A stretch of 9,866 nt of DNA from Actinomycetota bacterium (GTDB taxonomy: Bacteria > Actinomycetota > Thermoleophilia > Miltoncostaeales > Miltoncostaeaceae). The position numbers and the translations under genes are program-made. A model generated the notes under the pieces. The model searched no databases. It was given only the letters and a program-made list of their open reading frames with translations, and had not been told where the DNA came from. The DNA lies in the NCBI GenBank assembly GCA_005800465.1, contig SYFI01000116.1, positions 1 to 9,866 on the forward strand. The letters run 5' to 3'. Each line of letters opens with the position of its first letter. Position 1 is the stretch's first letter. Positions 1-6,408 of this stretch are shown here, piece by piece.

Positions 1-579
1 CTTGACCTCGTCCCACAGGCCGGCGCCACGGAGCGTGCGCTCCACGACATCATCCCGCTCAGCCTTGCCACCCTTCACCCGGTTGAACTTCGGGCCCGCC
101 CAGATGTTGTCGGCAATCGACTTGGTGGGAAATGGGTTGGGGCGCTGGAACACCATGCCCACCGCACGCCGCACGGCCACCGGGTCGGCGTCCTTGCCGT
201 ACACGTTCTGGTCGTGCAGCAGCACGGTGCCCTCGGCACGGGCACCGGGCACGAGTTCGTGCATACGGTTGAGCGAGCGCAGGAAGGTCGACTTTCCGCA
301 GCCGGATGGCCCGATGAGGGCGGTTACCGTATTTGCCGGGAATGCGAGCGAGATGTCTTCGATGACCTTGTGCGATCCGAAGTAGCACGACAGATCGAGG
401 GTGCGCATTGGGGGCATCAGCGACGGGTCGTTGGGACCGGGCGGGGGGCTGGTGGCCGAAGCCTCCGATGCCAGGGTCGCATTGCCCACAGGCATGGATG
501 ACTGCGCCCGGGCTCTTCCTGCCTCAAGCTGCGGCGCGGCCATTGCCTCGTCGCTTCCGCTGCTGTGTGGGTCCGTCAT
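1..579 (-). CDS. pstB: Phosphate ABC transporter ATP-binding protein PstB (3' end cut by window edge)
   Basis: PstB is the ATPase that powers phosphate import through the PstCA channel at the cytoplasmic face of the membrane. The first 193 codons are visible. The ABC core starts near residue 59 (RTLDLSCYFGSHKVI). The Walker A motif GPSGCGKST is at residues 90-98, and the Q-loop with the PstB-typical FQRPNPFP stretch is at 144-151. The LSGGQ signature and Walker B lie beyond the left edge. The start at 579 was chosen because its ATG overlaps the stop of the upstream permease gene (ATGA) and is preceded by GGAGG with 4-nt spacing. This gives an unusual 50-60 residue Ala/Ser/Pro-rich N-terminal extension. 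Internal ATGs at 417 and 408 would give a standard-length PstB but have no visible ribosome-binding site. Function is certain from motifs; the exact start is less sure. Confidence 0.93.
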   Translation of the reverse strand, partial: MTDPHSSGSDEAMAAPQLEAGRARAQSSMPVGNATLASEASATSPPPGPNDPSLMPPMRTLDLSCYFGSHKVIEDISLAFPANTVTALIGPSGCGKSTFLRSLNRMHELVPGARAEGTVLLHDQNVYGKDADPVAVRRAVGMVFQRPNPFPTKSIADNIWAGPKFNRVKGGKAERDDVVERTLRGAGLWDEVK

Positions 580-2606
580 CGTGCCTCCAGCGTTCGTGAG
601 CGGCGGGATATCAACGCTCCGCCAATGTTCAGGATGAAGATGATTGCGACAAGAACCAGGGCTGCACCCCATGCAAGTTGCAGCGATGCCGGCGTGGCCA
701 CCTGAATGGTTCGCTGATAAATGAGTTGCGGGATGGCGGAGATCGGATCGTTGAGATCGGTCGAGAAGAACTGATTGCCGAGCGAGGTGAACAGAAGCGG
801 GGCCGTCTCACCCGATGCCCGTGCGACACCCAGGAGCACGCCGGTGATGATCCCTGGGAGCGCCGCCGGGATCACAATGGCGAGGGTCGTGCGCCACTTC
901 GGCGCGCCCAGCGCCATGGCGGCTTCTTTCTGCGCCAGCGGCACCAGTTGCAGCACCTCGTCAGATGCCCTCACCACCACTGGGAACATGATGATGGCGA
1001 GCGCGATGCCTCCCGCCCAGGCCGAGAAGTGCCCCACCACAATCACCACGCCCAGATACACGATGAGTCCCACCACGATGGACGGCACCCCCAATAGGAT
1101 GTCCACCACAAAACCCACGGCTGAGCCGATCTTTCCGCTGATGGTGCCCGGTCGGGCGATATCGCGGATGAAGAGCGCGGTGAGAATCCCGAGCGGCGCT
1201 GCAATAAGTGTGGCGATGCCCATAAGGATGAGCGTGCCCACGAGCGCGTTTGAAATACCCCCCGCGTAACTCGATGGATCGGTGGGTGGCAGTTCGGTGA
1301 AGAACGATCCGGAGATGGCGGGCAGCCCCACGCGCACCATCTCCCAGATCACCAGAATGAGCGGCACCATTCCGAGGGCAAGGCTGAACCACACGACCCC
1401 TTCCCCAAGACGCGACCGCACGCGGCGCGAACGCGAGAGTGATGCAGATCCGCTGATCGTGACCGGCAGACGGGGCGGAGGGGGTGGCGGCGGGGCGCCA
1501 GCAGCCAGGGGCGGCGATACCTGCACGTTCTTGGGCGCACGGCGTGGAAAGAGGCCGACGATTTCGGTGACAACTCGTGACACGAGGCCGCCCTTGCGCG
1601 CGGCCCCGCCCTCGGAGCGGCTCACCACGAGGCGCGCCAGGCCATTGATGCCAAACGCGAGCACAAACAGCACCACAGCGAGAGCGGTGAGTGCCGACAG
1701 CTGGAGCCCCGATGCCTCACCGGTCTGCAGGGCGATGATCGACGCGAGGGTCGACCCCGGCCCCACAAGGGACGTGAATATGCCGGGACTATTGCCAAGC
1801 AGCAGTGCGATGGCGATCGTCTCGCCCACCGCGCGGCCCAGACCCAGCGCTGACGCCCCCACGATTCCCGAGCGGGCCCATGGCAGCATTGAGCTACGCA
1901 CCATCTCCCAGCGAGTTGCGCCCAGCGCATAGGCGGCCTCCTGCTGATCGCGGGGCACTGTCAGCAGCACCTCGCGGATGATGGCCGTGATGATCGGCAG
2001 CACCATAACGGCCAGCACAAGCGCAGAGATGAGATACGAGCCCGAGGTGATGGGGCCCTCAAACGGGTGCCACCCAAAGATGTTGAGTCCGCCGAAGGTG
2101 GTCGACAGCCACTCGAGCGCAGGCGTGAGGAACGGCACCAGCACGGTGAGGCCCCAGAGACCGAAGATGACCGACGGCACGGCTGCAAGCAGGTTGATCA
2201 TTGTGCCAACGGGACCGCCTAGCTTCTTGGGCAGCAGCACCACTGTGGCAAGCGCGATACCGATGGCCGCCGGCACAGCAATCATGAGCGCCAGAATGGA
2301 CGTCATCAGGGTGCCGTAGATAAATGGCAGGGCTCCGAAGATGGGAGCACCGCTCACCGGGGTGGGCAACCACTGCTCGCCCGTCAGGAATCCCCACACC
2401 CCGAAGGTGGACCACACCTCGCCGGTCTGGGCAACGGTGTTCCAGATGAGGTACCCAACGAAGGCCACCGCGACGATGGCAGCGCCCACCGCAAGGCCCG
2501 TATAGGTGCGGTCGGCCGCGATGCTGGACCCGGCACGCCGTAGCGGTGATGGGAGCTGTCGGGCGAGTGCCTCGTCGGGAGGCGCAGGCGGAGGCGGTGG
2601 CGTCAT
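576..2606 (-). CDS. pstCA: Fused phosphate ABC transporter permease PstC-PstA
   Basis: This single open frame carries both membrane permeases of the phosphate importer, normally separate PstC and PstA proteins. With the ATG at 2606 it is 676 residues. Residues about 1-35 are a Pro-rich cytoplasmic tail (MTPPPPPAPP). Residues about 37-330 form the PstC half, with several hydrophobic helices, the EAA loop around 222-240 (QQEAAYALGATRW) and the conserved GETIA near 261-265. About 330-400 is a basic and proline-rich linker (seven consecutive Pro near 372-378). About 402-668 is the PstA half, with its EAA loop around 560-572 (KEAAMALGAPKW) and GETAPLL near 599-605. Both halves normally have six helices and cytoplasmic ends, so a cytoplasmic linker fits. 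ATGs at 2699 and 2660 are in frame but would place the coding region over a PHO-box-like repeat and hairpin, and none of the three starts has a strong ribosome-binding site. A GTG at 1394, preceded by GGGGAAGGGG, could also start a separate PstA. Confidence 0.9.
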   Translation of the reverse strand: MTPPPPPAPPDEALARQLPSPLRRAGSSIAADRTYTGLAVGAAIVAVAFVGYLIWNTVAQTGEVWSTFGVWGFLTGEQWLPTPVSGAPIFGALPFIYGTLMTSILALMIAVPAAIGIALATVVLLPKKLGGPVGTMINLLAAVPSVIFGLWGLTVLVPFLTPALEWLSTTFGGLNIFGWHPFEGPITSGSYLISALVLAVMVLPIITAIIREVLLTVPRDQQEAAYALGATRWEMVRSSMLPWARSGIVGASALGLGRAVGETIAIALLLGNSPGIFTSLVGPGSTLASIIALQTGEASGLQLSALTALAVVLFVLAFGINGLARLVVSRSEGGAARKGGLVSRVVTEIVGLFPRRAPKNVQVSPPLAAGAPPPPPPPRLPVTISGSASLSRSRRVRSRLGEGVVWFSLALGMVPLILVIWEMVRVGLPAISGSFFTELPPTDPSSYAGGISNALVGTLILMGIATLIAAPLGILTALFIRDIARPGTISGKIGSAVGFVVDILLGVPSIVVGLIVYLGVVIVVGHFSAWAGGIALAIIMFPVVVRASDEVLQLVPLAQKEAAMALGAPKWRTTLAIVIPAALPGIITGVLLGVARASGETAPLLFTSLGNQFFSTDLNDPISAIPQLIYQRTIQVATPASLQLAWGAALVLVAIIFILNIGGALISRRSRTLEAR

Positions 2607-2658
2607 ATCCCTGAGTTCGATGGTGTGAGGTTGACCGCCAGCAATGTTGCCCGACGGC

Positions 2659-2676
2659 ATGTGAACTTGATGTGAA
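2659..2676 (-). promoter_or_regulatory. Putative PHO box (two direct repeats) upstream of pstCA
   Basis: On the minus strand two identical TTCACAT heptamers (2670-2676 and 2659-2665) lie exactly 11 bp apart, the spacing recognised by PhoB/PhoP dimers. The element is 53 bp upstream of the chosen pstCA start and just downstream of the intergenic hairpin. This suggests a secondary phosphate-regulated promoter for pstCA-pstB. No convincing -10 hexamer was found after it, so the promoter itself is inferred. Confidence 0.5.
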
Positions 2677-2681
2677 ACGCA

Positions 2682-2717
2682 CGGGGGCACCGGCTGCATG
2701 TGCGACCAGTGCCCCCG
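2682..2717 (-). other. Stem-loop in the pstS-pstCA intergenic region
   Basis: A perfect 9-bp inverted repeat (CGGGGGCAC at 2682-2690, GTGCCCCCG at 2709-2717) encloses an 18-nt loop, 31 bp after the pstS stop. There is no T-run following it in the direction of transcription, so it is not a canonical intrinsic terminator. Its position between a binding-protein gene and the permease genes suits an attenuator or a 3'-end stabiliser that keeps pstS mRNA in excess over pstCA-pstB. That role is inferred. Confidence 0.6.
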
Positions 2718-2747
2718 GGAACTACAGGGATCAACTCGACGAGTTGA

Positions 2748-3809
2748 CTAGCTCAGGTTTCCGAGCGCCTTGTTGGCACCAGTGCGCAGCTGACCCGAGA
2801 GCGCCACGAAGCCGAGGCTCTCCAGCTTGCTCTGAGCGGTCTTGCCCAGGAAGTACGACAGCACCTGAGAGACGGCACCGTTGTTCGGCATTCCGGCACG
2901 CACCAGAATGAACGTGGTGGTGGTGATGGGGTACGCGCCCGAGTTCGGCGACGCGGTGAGGTCGATCTTGAGATCGCCAGCCTTGATCTTGACGGTCTGC
3001 GCAGCCGTCGGCGTACCGCCGAGCTGAATCGTCTTGGTGGACGGCAGCACGTACTGCATCACGCGGCCCTTGCCCGGAACGATGCGGTTCTGGCCAACGG
3101 CGACGACGCCAATCGTCAGGCCGGCGCGCATGGCGTCGCCCAGGTCGACGTAGCCGATGGAGTTGTTGTTGCTTTTGACGCAGTTGGCCACACCGGCGTT
3201 ACCGGATGACTTCAGAACGAGAGGAGCCGTCCAGGCAGGAGTCTGGTTCTGGCCACCCGAGCTCACCTTCTTCTTGTAGGAGGCGCTCACCTTGGACAGG
3301 TAGTTGCTGAAGTTGCCCGAGGTGCCCGAGGCATCACTGCGCACGCACACCGTGATAGGTCCAGCCGGAAACGCGATGCCCTTGTTGGTCTTGGCGATCT
3401 TGGGGTCGTTCCACGCGGTGATGTCACCCGAAAAGATGTCGCCGACAACCGAGCCGTCCAACTTGACGTTGTTGCCGGTGACACCCGTTACATTCAAGGG
3501 GACGGAGATGGCGCCGTAGAGCGTGGGGATGTAAGTGACTTTGGCGCCACCGTAGGTAGCGACCTGTGCGTCAGTCATGATCACGTCTGAACCGCCGAAG
3601 TCAACGGTCTTGGCGGCGAGGGCCTTGATGCCTGACCCGGAGCCGACGGGCGTGTACGAGCAGAGGCCGGAGTCGGAGCACCAGGTCTGGTAGGCGATGG
3701 CGGGAAACGTTGCGCCGGAGCCGGTTGCTTTGCCGAATGCGCTTGCCGAGCCGACGAGCGAAAAGCCCGCGACGGACAGAAGCGCGACGTTACGGAGAAT
3801 GCGGTTCAC
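2748..3809 (-). CDS. pstS: Secreted phosphate-binding protein PstS
   Basis: PstS captures inorganic phosphate outside the membrane and delivers it to the PstCA permease. The protein is 353 residues, usual for the family. Residues 1-24 form a signal peptide: short basic start (MNRILR), hydrophobic core, and ASA at 22-24 as a signal peptidase I site. Phosphate-site motifs follow: TGSGATF at 29-35, GSGSG at 56-60, DFGGSD at 70-75 and RSDASGTSGNF at 157-167. A later stretch, SNNNSIGYVDLGDA, is also family-typical. There is no lipobox cysteine, unlike most Gram-positive PstS proteins. The GTG start at 3809 was chosen because AGGAGG (3820-3825) precedes it by 10 nt and the signal peptide begins there. 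An in-frame ATG at 3845 (GGAGG only 2 nt upstream) is a less likely alternative. It is the first gene of pstS-pstCA-pstB and has PHO-box repeats upstream. Confidence 0.95.
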   Translation of the reverse strand: MNRILRNVALLSVAGFSLVGSASAFGKATGSGATFPAIAYQTWCSDSGLCSYTPVGSGSGIKALAAKTVDFGGSDVIMTDAQVATYGGAKVTYIPTLYGAISVPLNVTGVTGNNVKLDGSVVGDIFSGDITAWNDPKIAKTNKGIAFPAGPITVCVRSDASGTSGNFSNYLSKVSASYKKKVSSGGQNQTPAWTAPLVLKSSGNAGVANCVKSNNNSIGYVDLGDAMRAGLTIGVVAVGQNRIVPGKGRVMQYVLPSTKTIQLGGTPTAAQTVKIKAGDLKIDLTASPNSGAYPITTTTFILVRAGMPNNGAVSQVLSYFLGKTAQSKLESLGFVALSGQLRTGANKALGNLS

Positions 3810-3819
3810 GTTTGAAATA

Positions 3820-3825
3820 CCTCCT
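3820..3825 (-). promoter_or_regulatory. Ribosome-binding site deciding the pstS GTG start
   Basis: On the minus strand AGGAGG occurs 10 nt before the GTG at 3809. It is the best Shine-Dalgarno match in the leader and supports GTG over the in-frame ATGs at 3845 and 3890. Confidence 0.75.
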
Positions 3826-3851
3826 GAAATGATTGCTGGGAACATTTCCTC

Positions 3852-3865
3852 CGGGGTGCGCCCCG
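3852..3865 (-). other. Short hairpin in the pstS leader
   Basis: CGGGG and CCCCG arms (5 bp) close a 4-nt loop in the pstS 5' leader, between the PHO boxes and the ribosome-binding site. It may stabilise the mRNA or be incidental in GC-rich DNA. No riboswitch fold was recognised around it. Confidence 0.35.
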
Positions 3866-3892
3866 CGAGTCGTTCGCAGTGTTCCCCCACTC

Positions 3893-3943
3893 CTGTGAAC
3901 GACGTGTGACCTGTTACAGACCTTCTGTGAACATGCTGTGAAA
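3893..3943 (-). promoter_or_regulatory. PHO-box array directed at pstS
   Basis: Read on the minus strand, GTTCACAG-like units recur on an 11-bp grid. TTTCACAG occupies 3943-3936, GTTCACAG 3932-3925, a degenerate unit sits near 3915-3922, GGTCACAC occupies 3911-3904, and GTTCACAG recurs at 3900-3893. The step between the clear copies is 11, then 21 across the degenerate unit, then 11. This matches the tandem direct-repeat operators bound by PhoB/PhoP family regulators, and the closest unit is about 84 bp from the pstS start. Strong induction of pstS under phosphate limitation is the expected consequence. Confidence 0.75.
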
Positions 3944-3961
3944 CCGCTTCGCGCTGTCGTT

Positions 3962-3997
3962 TTCACGTATTCACGACCTATTCACGAGTCGGTCACG
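3962..3997 (+). promoter_or_regulatory. PHO-box array directed at the response-regulator gene
   Basis: On the + strand TTCACG occurs at 3962-3967, 3970-3975 and 3981-3986, followed by GTCACG at 3992-3997. The last three are exactly 11 bp apart; the first is offset by 8 bp. The array has the opposite orientation to the pstS array and ends about 20 bp before a likely -10 element, so it would cover the -35 region, as in activator-dependent Pho promoters. It suggests autoregulation of the regulator gene. Confidence 0.65.
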
Positions 3998-4017
3998 ATT
4001 CATCGCTGACGCAGACG

Positions 4018-4023
4018 TAACGT
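4018..4023 (+). promoter_or_regulatory. Candidate -10 element of the response-regulator gene
   Basis: TAACGT fits the TAnnnT pattern of high-GC bacterial -10 elements. It sits 20 bp after the last PHO-box unit and 9 bp before the ATG at 4033. Transcription would start at or within a few bases of the ATG, giving a leaderless mRNA, in line with the lack of any Shine-Dalgarno sequence. It lies inside a GACGT-A-ACGTC inverted repeat (4014-4024). Confidence 0.45.
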
Positions 4024-4032
4024 CGTCGTCAC

Positions 4033-4776
4033 ATGAGCACTCCTCGTGATCCGAACCGTCGCACCGTCCTTGTGGTTGAGGATGATGAGTCCACCGCGCA
4101 GGCCGTGGCGTGGCATCTGGCCAAGGCCGGATACGCCACCAGCGTGGCCCGTGACGGACTCGCCGCCCTCACCACACTCAAGGCATGGCAGCCCGATGCC
4201 GTGGTGCTCAACCTGATGCTGCCGCACGCGGACGGGTGGGCAATCATCCGCGACGTGCGCCGCTGGGCTCCCAATCTGCCCATCATCGTGATGAACGCGC
4301 GCCCCGACGAGGGAGAGCGTCTTGAGACACTCACGCTCGGGGCCGACGACCTCTTGCGAAAGCCATTCTCAGCCCGCGAGTTGGTGGCGCGGCTCGATAC
4401 GGCCCTGCGGCGTGCCGAAGTACTGGGCGAAGGTGATCCATCTGAGGTGTCGATGGGCGATCTCGAGATCGACCGCGACCGCCTGCAAGTACGGGTTGCC
4501 GACGAGGTTGCGCCGCTCACCCCGCTCGAGACCAAGTTGCTGTGGATCCTTGCCGAGGAGAAAGGCCGCTCACTCTCGCGTGACGAGATCTTTGCGCGTG
4601 TGTGGGGCGGCGACCGCCCGCACGGCGACCGTTCGGTAGACGTTCTGGTGCGCCGGCTTCGCCGCAAGGTTGACGAGACCGGTGGGCGCTACACCTACGT
4701 GCAGACCGAGCACCGAGTCGGGTACCGCCTGGAAGCCATCGCCAAGGCATTCCCCGTGGGGCGCCGGCGGGTCTAG
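4033..4776 (+). CDS. phoB: PhoB/OmpR-family response regulator with atypical receiver
   Basis: This is a two-domain, 247-residue DNA-binding regulator that probably controls the pst genes through the adjacent PHO boxes. The receiver domain is about residues 10-127. The acidic pocket E16/D17 and the conserved lysine K110 (RKPF) are present. The phosphoacceptor Asp is replaced by Asn at residue 60 (VVLNLMLP, codon AAC). The switch Thr/Ser is Asn88 (VMNAR), and the aromatic switch residue is Leu107 (GADDLLRK). The C-terminal winged helix, about 140-235, looks intact: LTPLETKLLWIL at 162-173, recognition helix RSVDVLVRRLRRKV at 200-213, and wing GYRLE at 230-234. The ATG at 4033 has no ribosome-binding site; a leaderless transcript is likely. 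No histidine kinase gene is nearby. The DNA-binding family is sure; the Pho role rests on context and the usual phosphorylation mechanism looks disabled. Confidence 0.9.
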   Translation: MSTPRDPNRRTVLVVEDDESTAQAVAWHLAKAGYATSVARDGLAALTTLKAWQPDAVVLNLMLPHADGWAIIRDVRRWAPNLPIIVMNARPDEGERLETLTLGADDLLRKPFSARELVARLDTALRRAEVLGEGDPSEVSMGDLEIDRDRLQVRVADEVAPLTPLETKLLWILAEEKGRSLSRDEIFARVWGGDRPHGDRSVDVLVRRLRRKVDETGGRYTYVQTEHRVGYRLEAIAKAFPVGRRRV

Positions 4777-6383
4777 GCGTCGAGCCGCGGTACCCGCTGC
4801 ACGGCAAGCACCGAGACGTCATCACGCAGGTTGCCCTCGTCGTAGCGCCGTGCCCGCTCGGTGAGGTATGCCATGCGCTCCTCAAGCGGCAGGTGTGCCG
4901 ACGCCGCCAAGGTCTCGATAACGCGCGACGACCCAAACATGACGTCGCCCTGCCGCGCCTCCACCAGACCATCGGTGTAGATGATCAGCGTGCCACCTTC
5001 GGAAATGGTGACCTCGGTCACCGGCCATGACGGCGGGTCGAGCAGGCCAAGAATGGGGCCCCGCTCCTCCACCTCGATAAGCGCGCCGGTGTCGCCGGAC
5101 ATCACGATTGGCCTGGGGTGCCCGGCAAGTGCGATCTCGGCGCGGCCATCGGGGTACACGTGGCAGTGGCACATGGTGGAGAAGATGCCCTGTTCCCGCT
5201 CGCCCGGGCCAACCACAAGGCCATTCAGCACACCCAGCACGCGCTGCGGGTCGGGATCCACCTCAACCAGCGCCCGCCACCCAAATCGCATGCGCGCAGC
5301 CCGAGCAGCCGGCTCGGCACCGTGTCCGGCGACATCGCCAACCACCACAACAAGACTTCCGTCAGGCAGCACCCGGGCGTCGTAAAAGTCTCCCCCGATG
5401 GCAAGCCCCGGGCTCATGGGCAGATAGCGGGCCGCCAGGCGCAGGCCGGGAACGGCGGGCAGGTTCTCGGGAAGGAGCCCCTTCTCCACCGTGCGCCACA
5501 GACGCCGCTCCGCGCGCGCGGCCTCGGTACGGCGGGCGCTGGCCTCAGCGGCGTGACGCTGCGCCACCACCTGCCCCTGCATCTCATTGAACGACTCGAC
5601 CAGTTGGTCAACCTCACGCGCAGCGTGCTCCGGCAGCGGCACCATCTCGCCTGTGCGGCCCGCCCCCACGCGCCGCACTCCCTGCAGCAGCGATCCGAGC
5701 GGGGCACCCACCCGGCGCCACAACAGGCGCGTGGCGCCCAGAACAGTGAGCACGGCGATAACGGACCCGAGGAGGAGCGCGAGAATGGTGAGTGTGCGCC
5801 GGCGGTCGGCACGGCGGAGCGCAGCCTGACGCTCGCGCTCCACAAGCCCACGAAGTTCGGCCTGCTCGGCTCGCAGCGCGTCGAGGCGCGCTTTACCGAT
5901 GCCCTGATTGATGCGATCCACCGCACCCTGAATGTTGCCCTGCTTGCGCAGGTCAATGAGGGTTGCAGCCTCCGAGAACCACAGCTTTGCGGCGCGGTCG
6001 ATCGAGGCCACCGACTGCTCGAGCTTGGGGCTGCCGATCACGAGCCCCTGCAGCCGCGCGATGCTGCGCGGGTACGAGGCCTCGGCCTTGACGTACGGCA
6101 CCAGATAGTTGGGCCGGCCGGTCAGTGTGAACCCGCTCACGCCGGTCTCGGCATTCAGCAGGTCGGCGAGGATGGATTCGGCCGTGGTGGCGCGCGTGAC
6201 GGCCGCCTGCTGATCGTCGCGGTACGACGCCGTAGATGAGTACACGCCGATGATGGCCAGGGCGCTGAGCACACCCAGCACCAGCCCCACGCCCACCACC
6301 ACGCGCGTAAGCAACCCACGCAGCGAGGGGGTGCCGCGACCGCGGAGCACCGACCAGAGGTCGCGCCTGTCCGGATCCCTCAT
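4773..6383 (-). CDS. Membrane CHASE3-HAMP-PP2C (RsbU/SpoIIE-type) serine/threonine phosphatase
   Basis: This is a predicted membrane-bound signalling phosphatase of 536 residues. TM1 is about 22-48. It is followed by an extracytoplasmic CHASE3-like sensor domain, about 50-195, with the family-typical AETGVSGFTLTGRPNY at 78-93. TM2 is about 197-222, then a HAMP linker (about 224-275) and a short coiled-coil stretch to about 300. The catalytic domain occupies 303-530. Metal-binding acidic residues are all visible: GGDFYD (D332), GDVAGHG (D350), YTDG (D471) and RDDVSVL (521-522). It should therefore be active. Family members usually dephosphorylate anti-sigma-antagonist proteins in partner-switching pathways, but no such partner is in the window. 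The ATG at 6383, 25 bp after khtT, is preferred to an upstream TTG at 6461 inside khtT, though neither has a clear ribosome-binding site. Its stop codon shares CTAG with the convergent regulator gene. Confidence 0.9.
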   Translation of the reverse strand: MRDPDRRDLWSVLRGRGTPSLRGLLTRVVVGVGLVLGVLSALAIIGVYSSTASYRDDQQAAVTRATTAESILADLLNAETGVSGFTLTGRPNYLVPYVKAEASYPRSIARLQGLVIGSPKLEQSVASIDRAAKLWFSEAATLIDLRKQGNIQGAVDRINQGIGKARLDALRAEQAELRGLVERERQAALRRADRRRTLTILALLLGSVIAVLTVLGATRLLWRRVGAPLGSLLQGVRRVGAGRTGEMVPLPEHAAREVDQLVESFNEMQGQVVAQRHAAEASARRTEAARAERRLWRTVEKGLLPENLPAVPGLRLAARYLPMSPGLAIGGDFYDARVLPDGSLVVVVGDVAGHGAEPAARAARMRFGWRALVEVDPDPQRVLGVLNGLVVGPGEREQGIFSTMCHCHVYPDGRAEIALAGHPRPIVMSGDTGALIEVEERGPILGLLDPPSWPVTEVTISEGGTLIIYTDGLVEARQGDVMFGSSRVIETLAASAHLPLEERMAYLTERARRYDEGNLRDDVSVLAVQRVPRLDA

Positions 6384-6408
6384 GGAGTCGCCGCCGCCCC
6401 GAAGGGAC

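Noticed and set aside
59..388. A minus-strand 109-codon frame at the left edge
   Set aside because: It is out of frame with the PstB motifs; the real gene runs in another frame from 579 to the window edge.
1472..1495. Possible G-quadruplex in the + strand (GGGG, GGGGG and GGGG runs)
   Set aside because: Only three runs of three or more G are present, and the G-richness is explained by the proline codons of the permease linker on the other strand.
1282..1932. A 216-codon + strand frame within the pstCA region
   Set aside because: It lies opposite the well-conserved permease sequence, is low-complexity (Thr/Pro/Arg-rich), and has no domain or ribosome-binding site support.
3810..3890. Upstream starts of pstS at 3890 or 3845
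   Set aside because: They would place extra residues before a normal signal peptide. The GTG at 3809 has the best ribosome-binding site.
5118..6239. A 373-codon open frame on the + strand opposite the phosphatase gene
   Set aside because: The antisense strand has every hallmark of the phosphatase (CHASE3, HAMP, PP2C motifs). The + strand product has no recognisable domain, and long antisense frames are common in GC-rich DNA.
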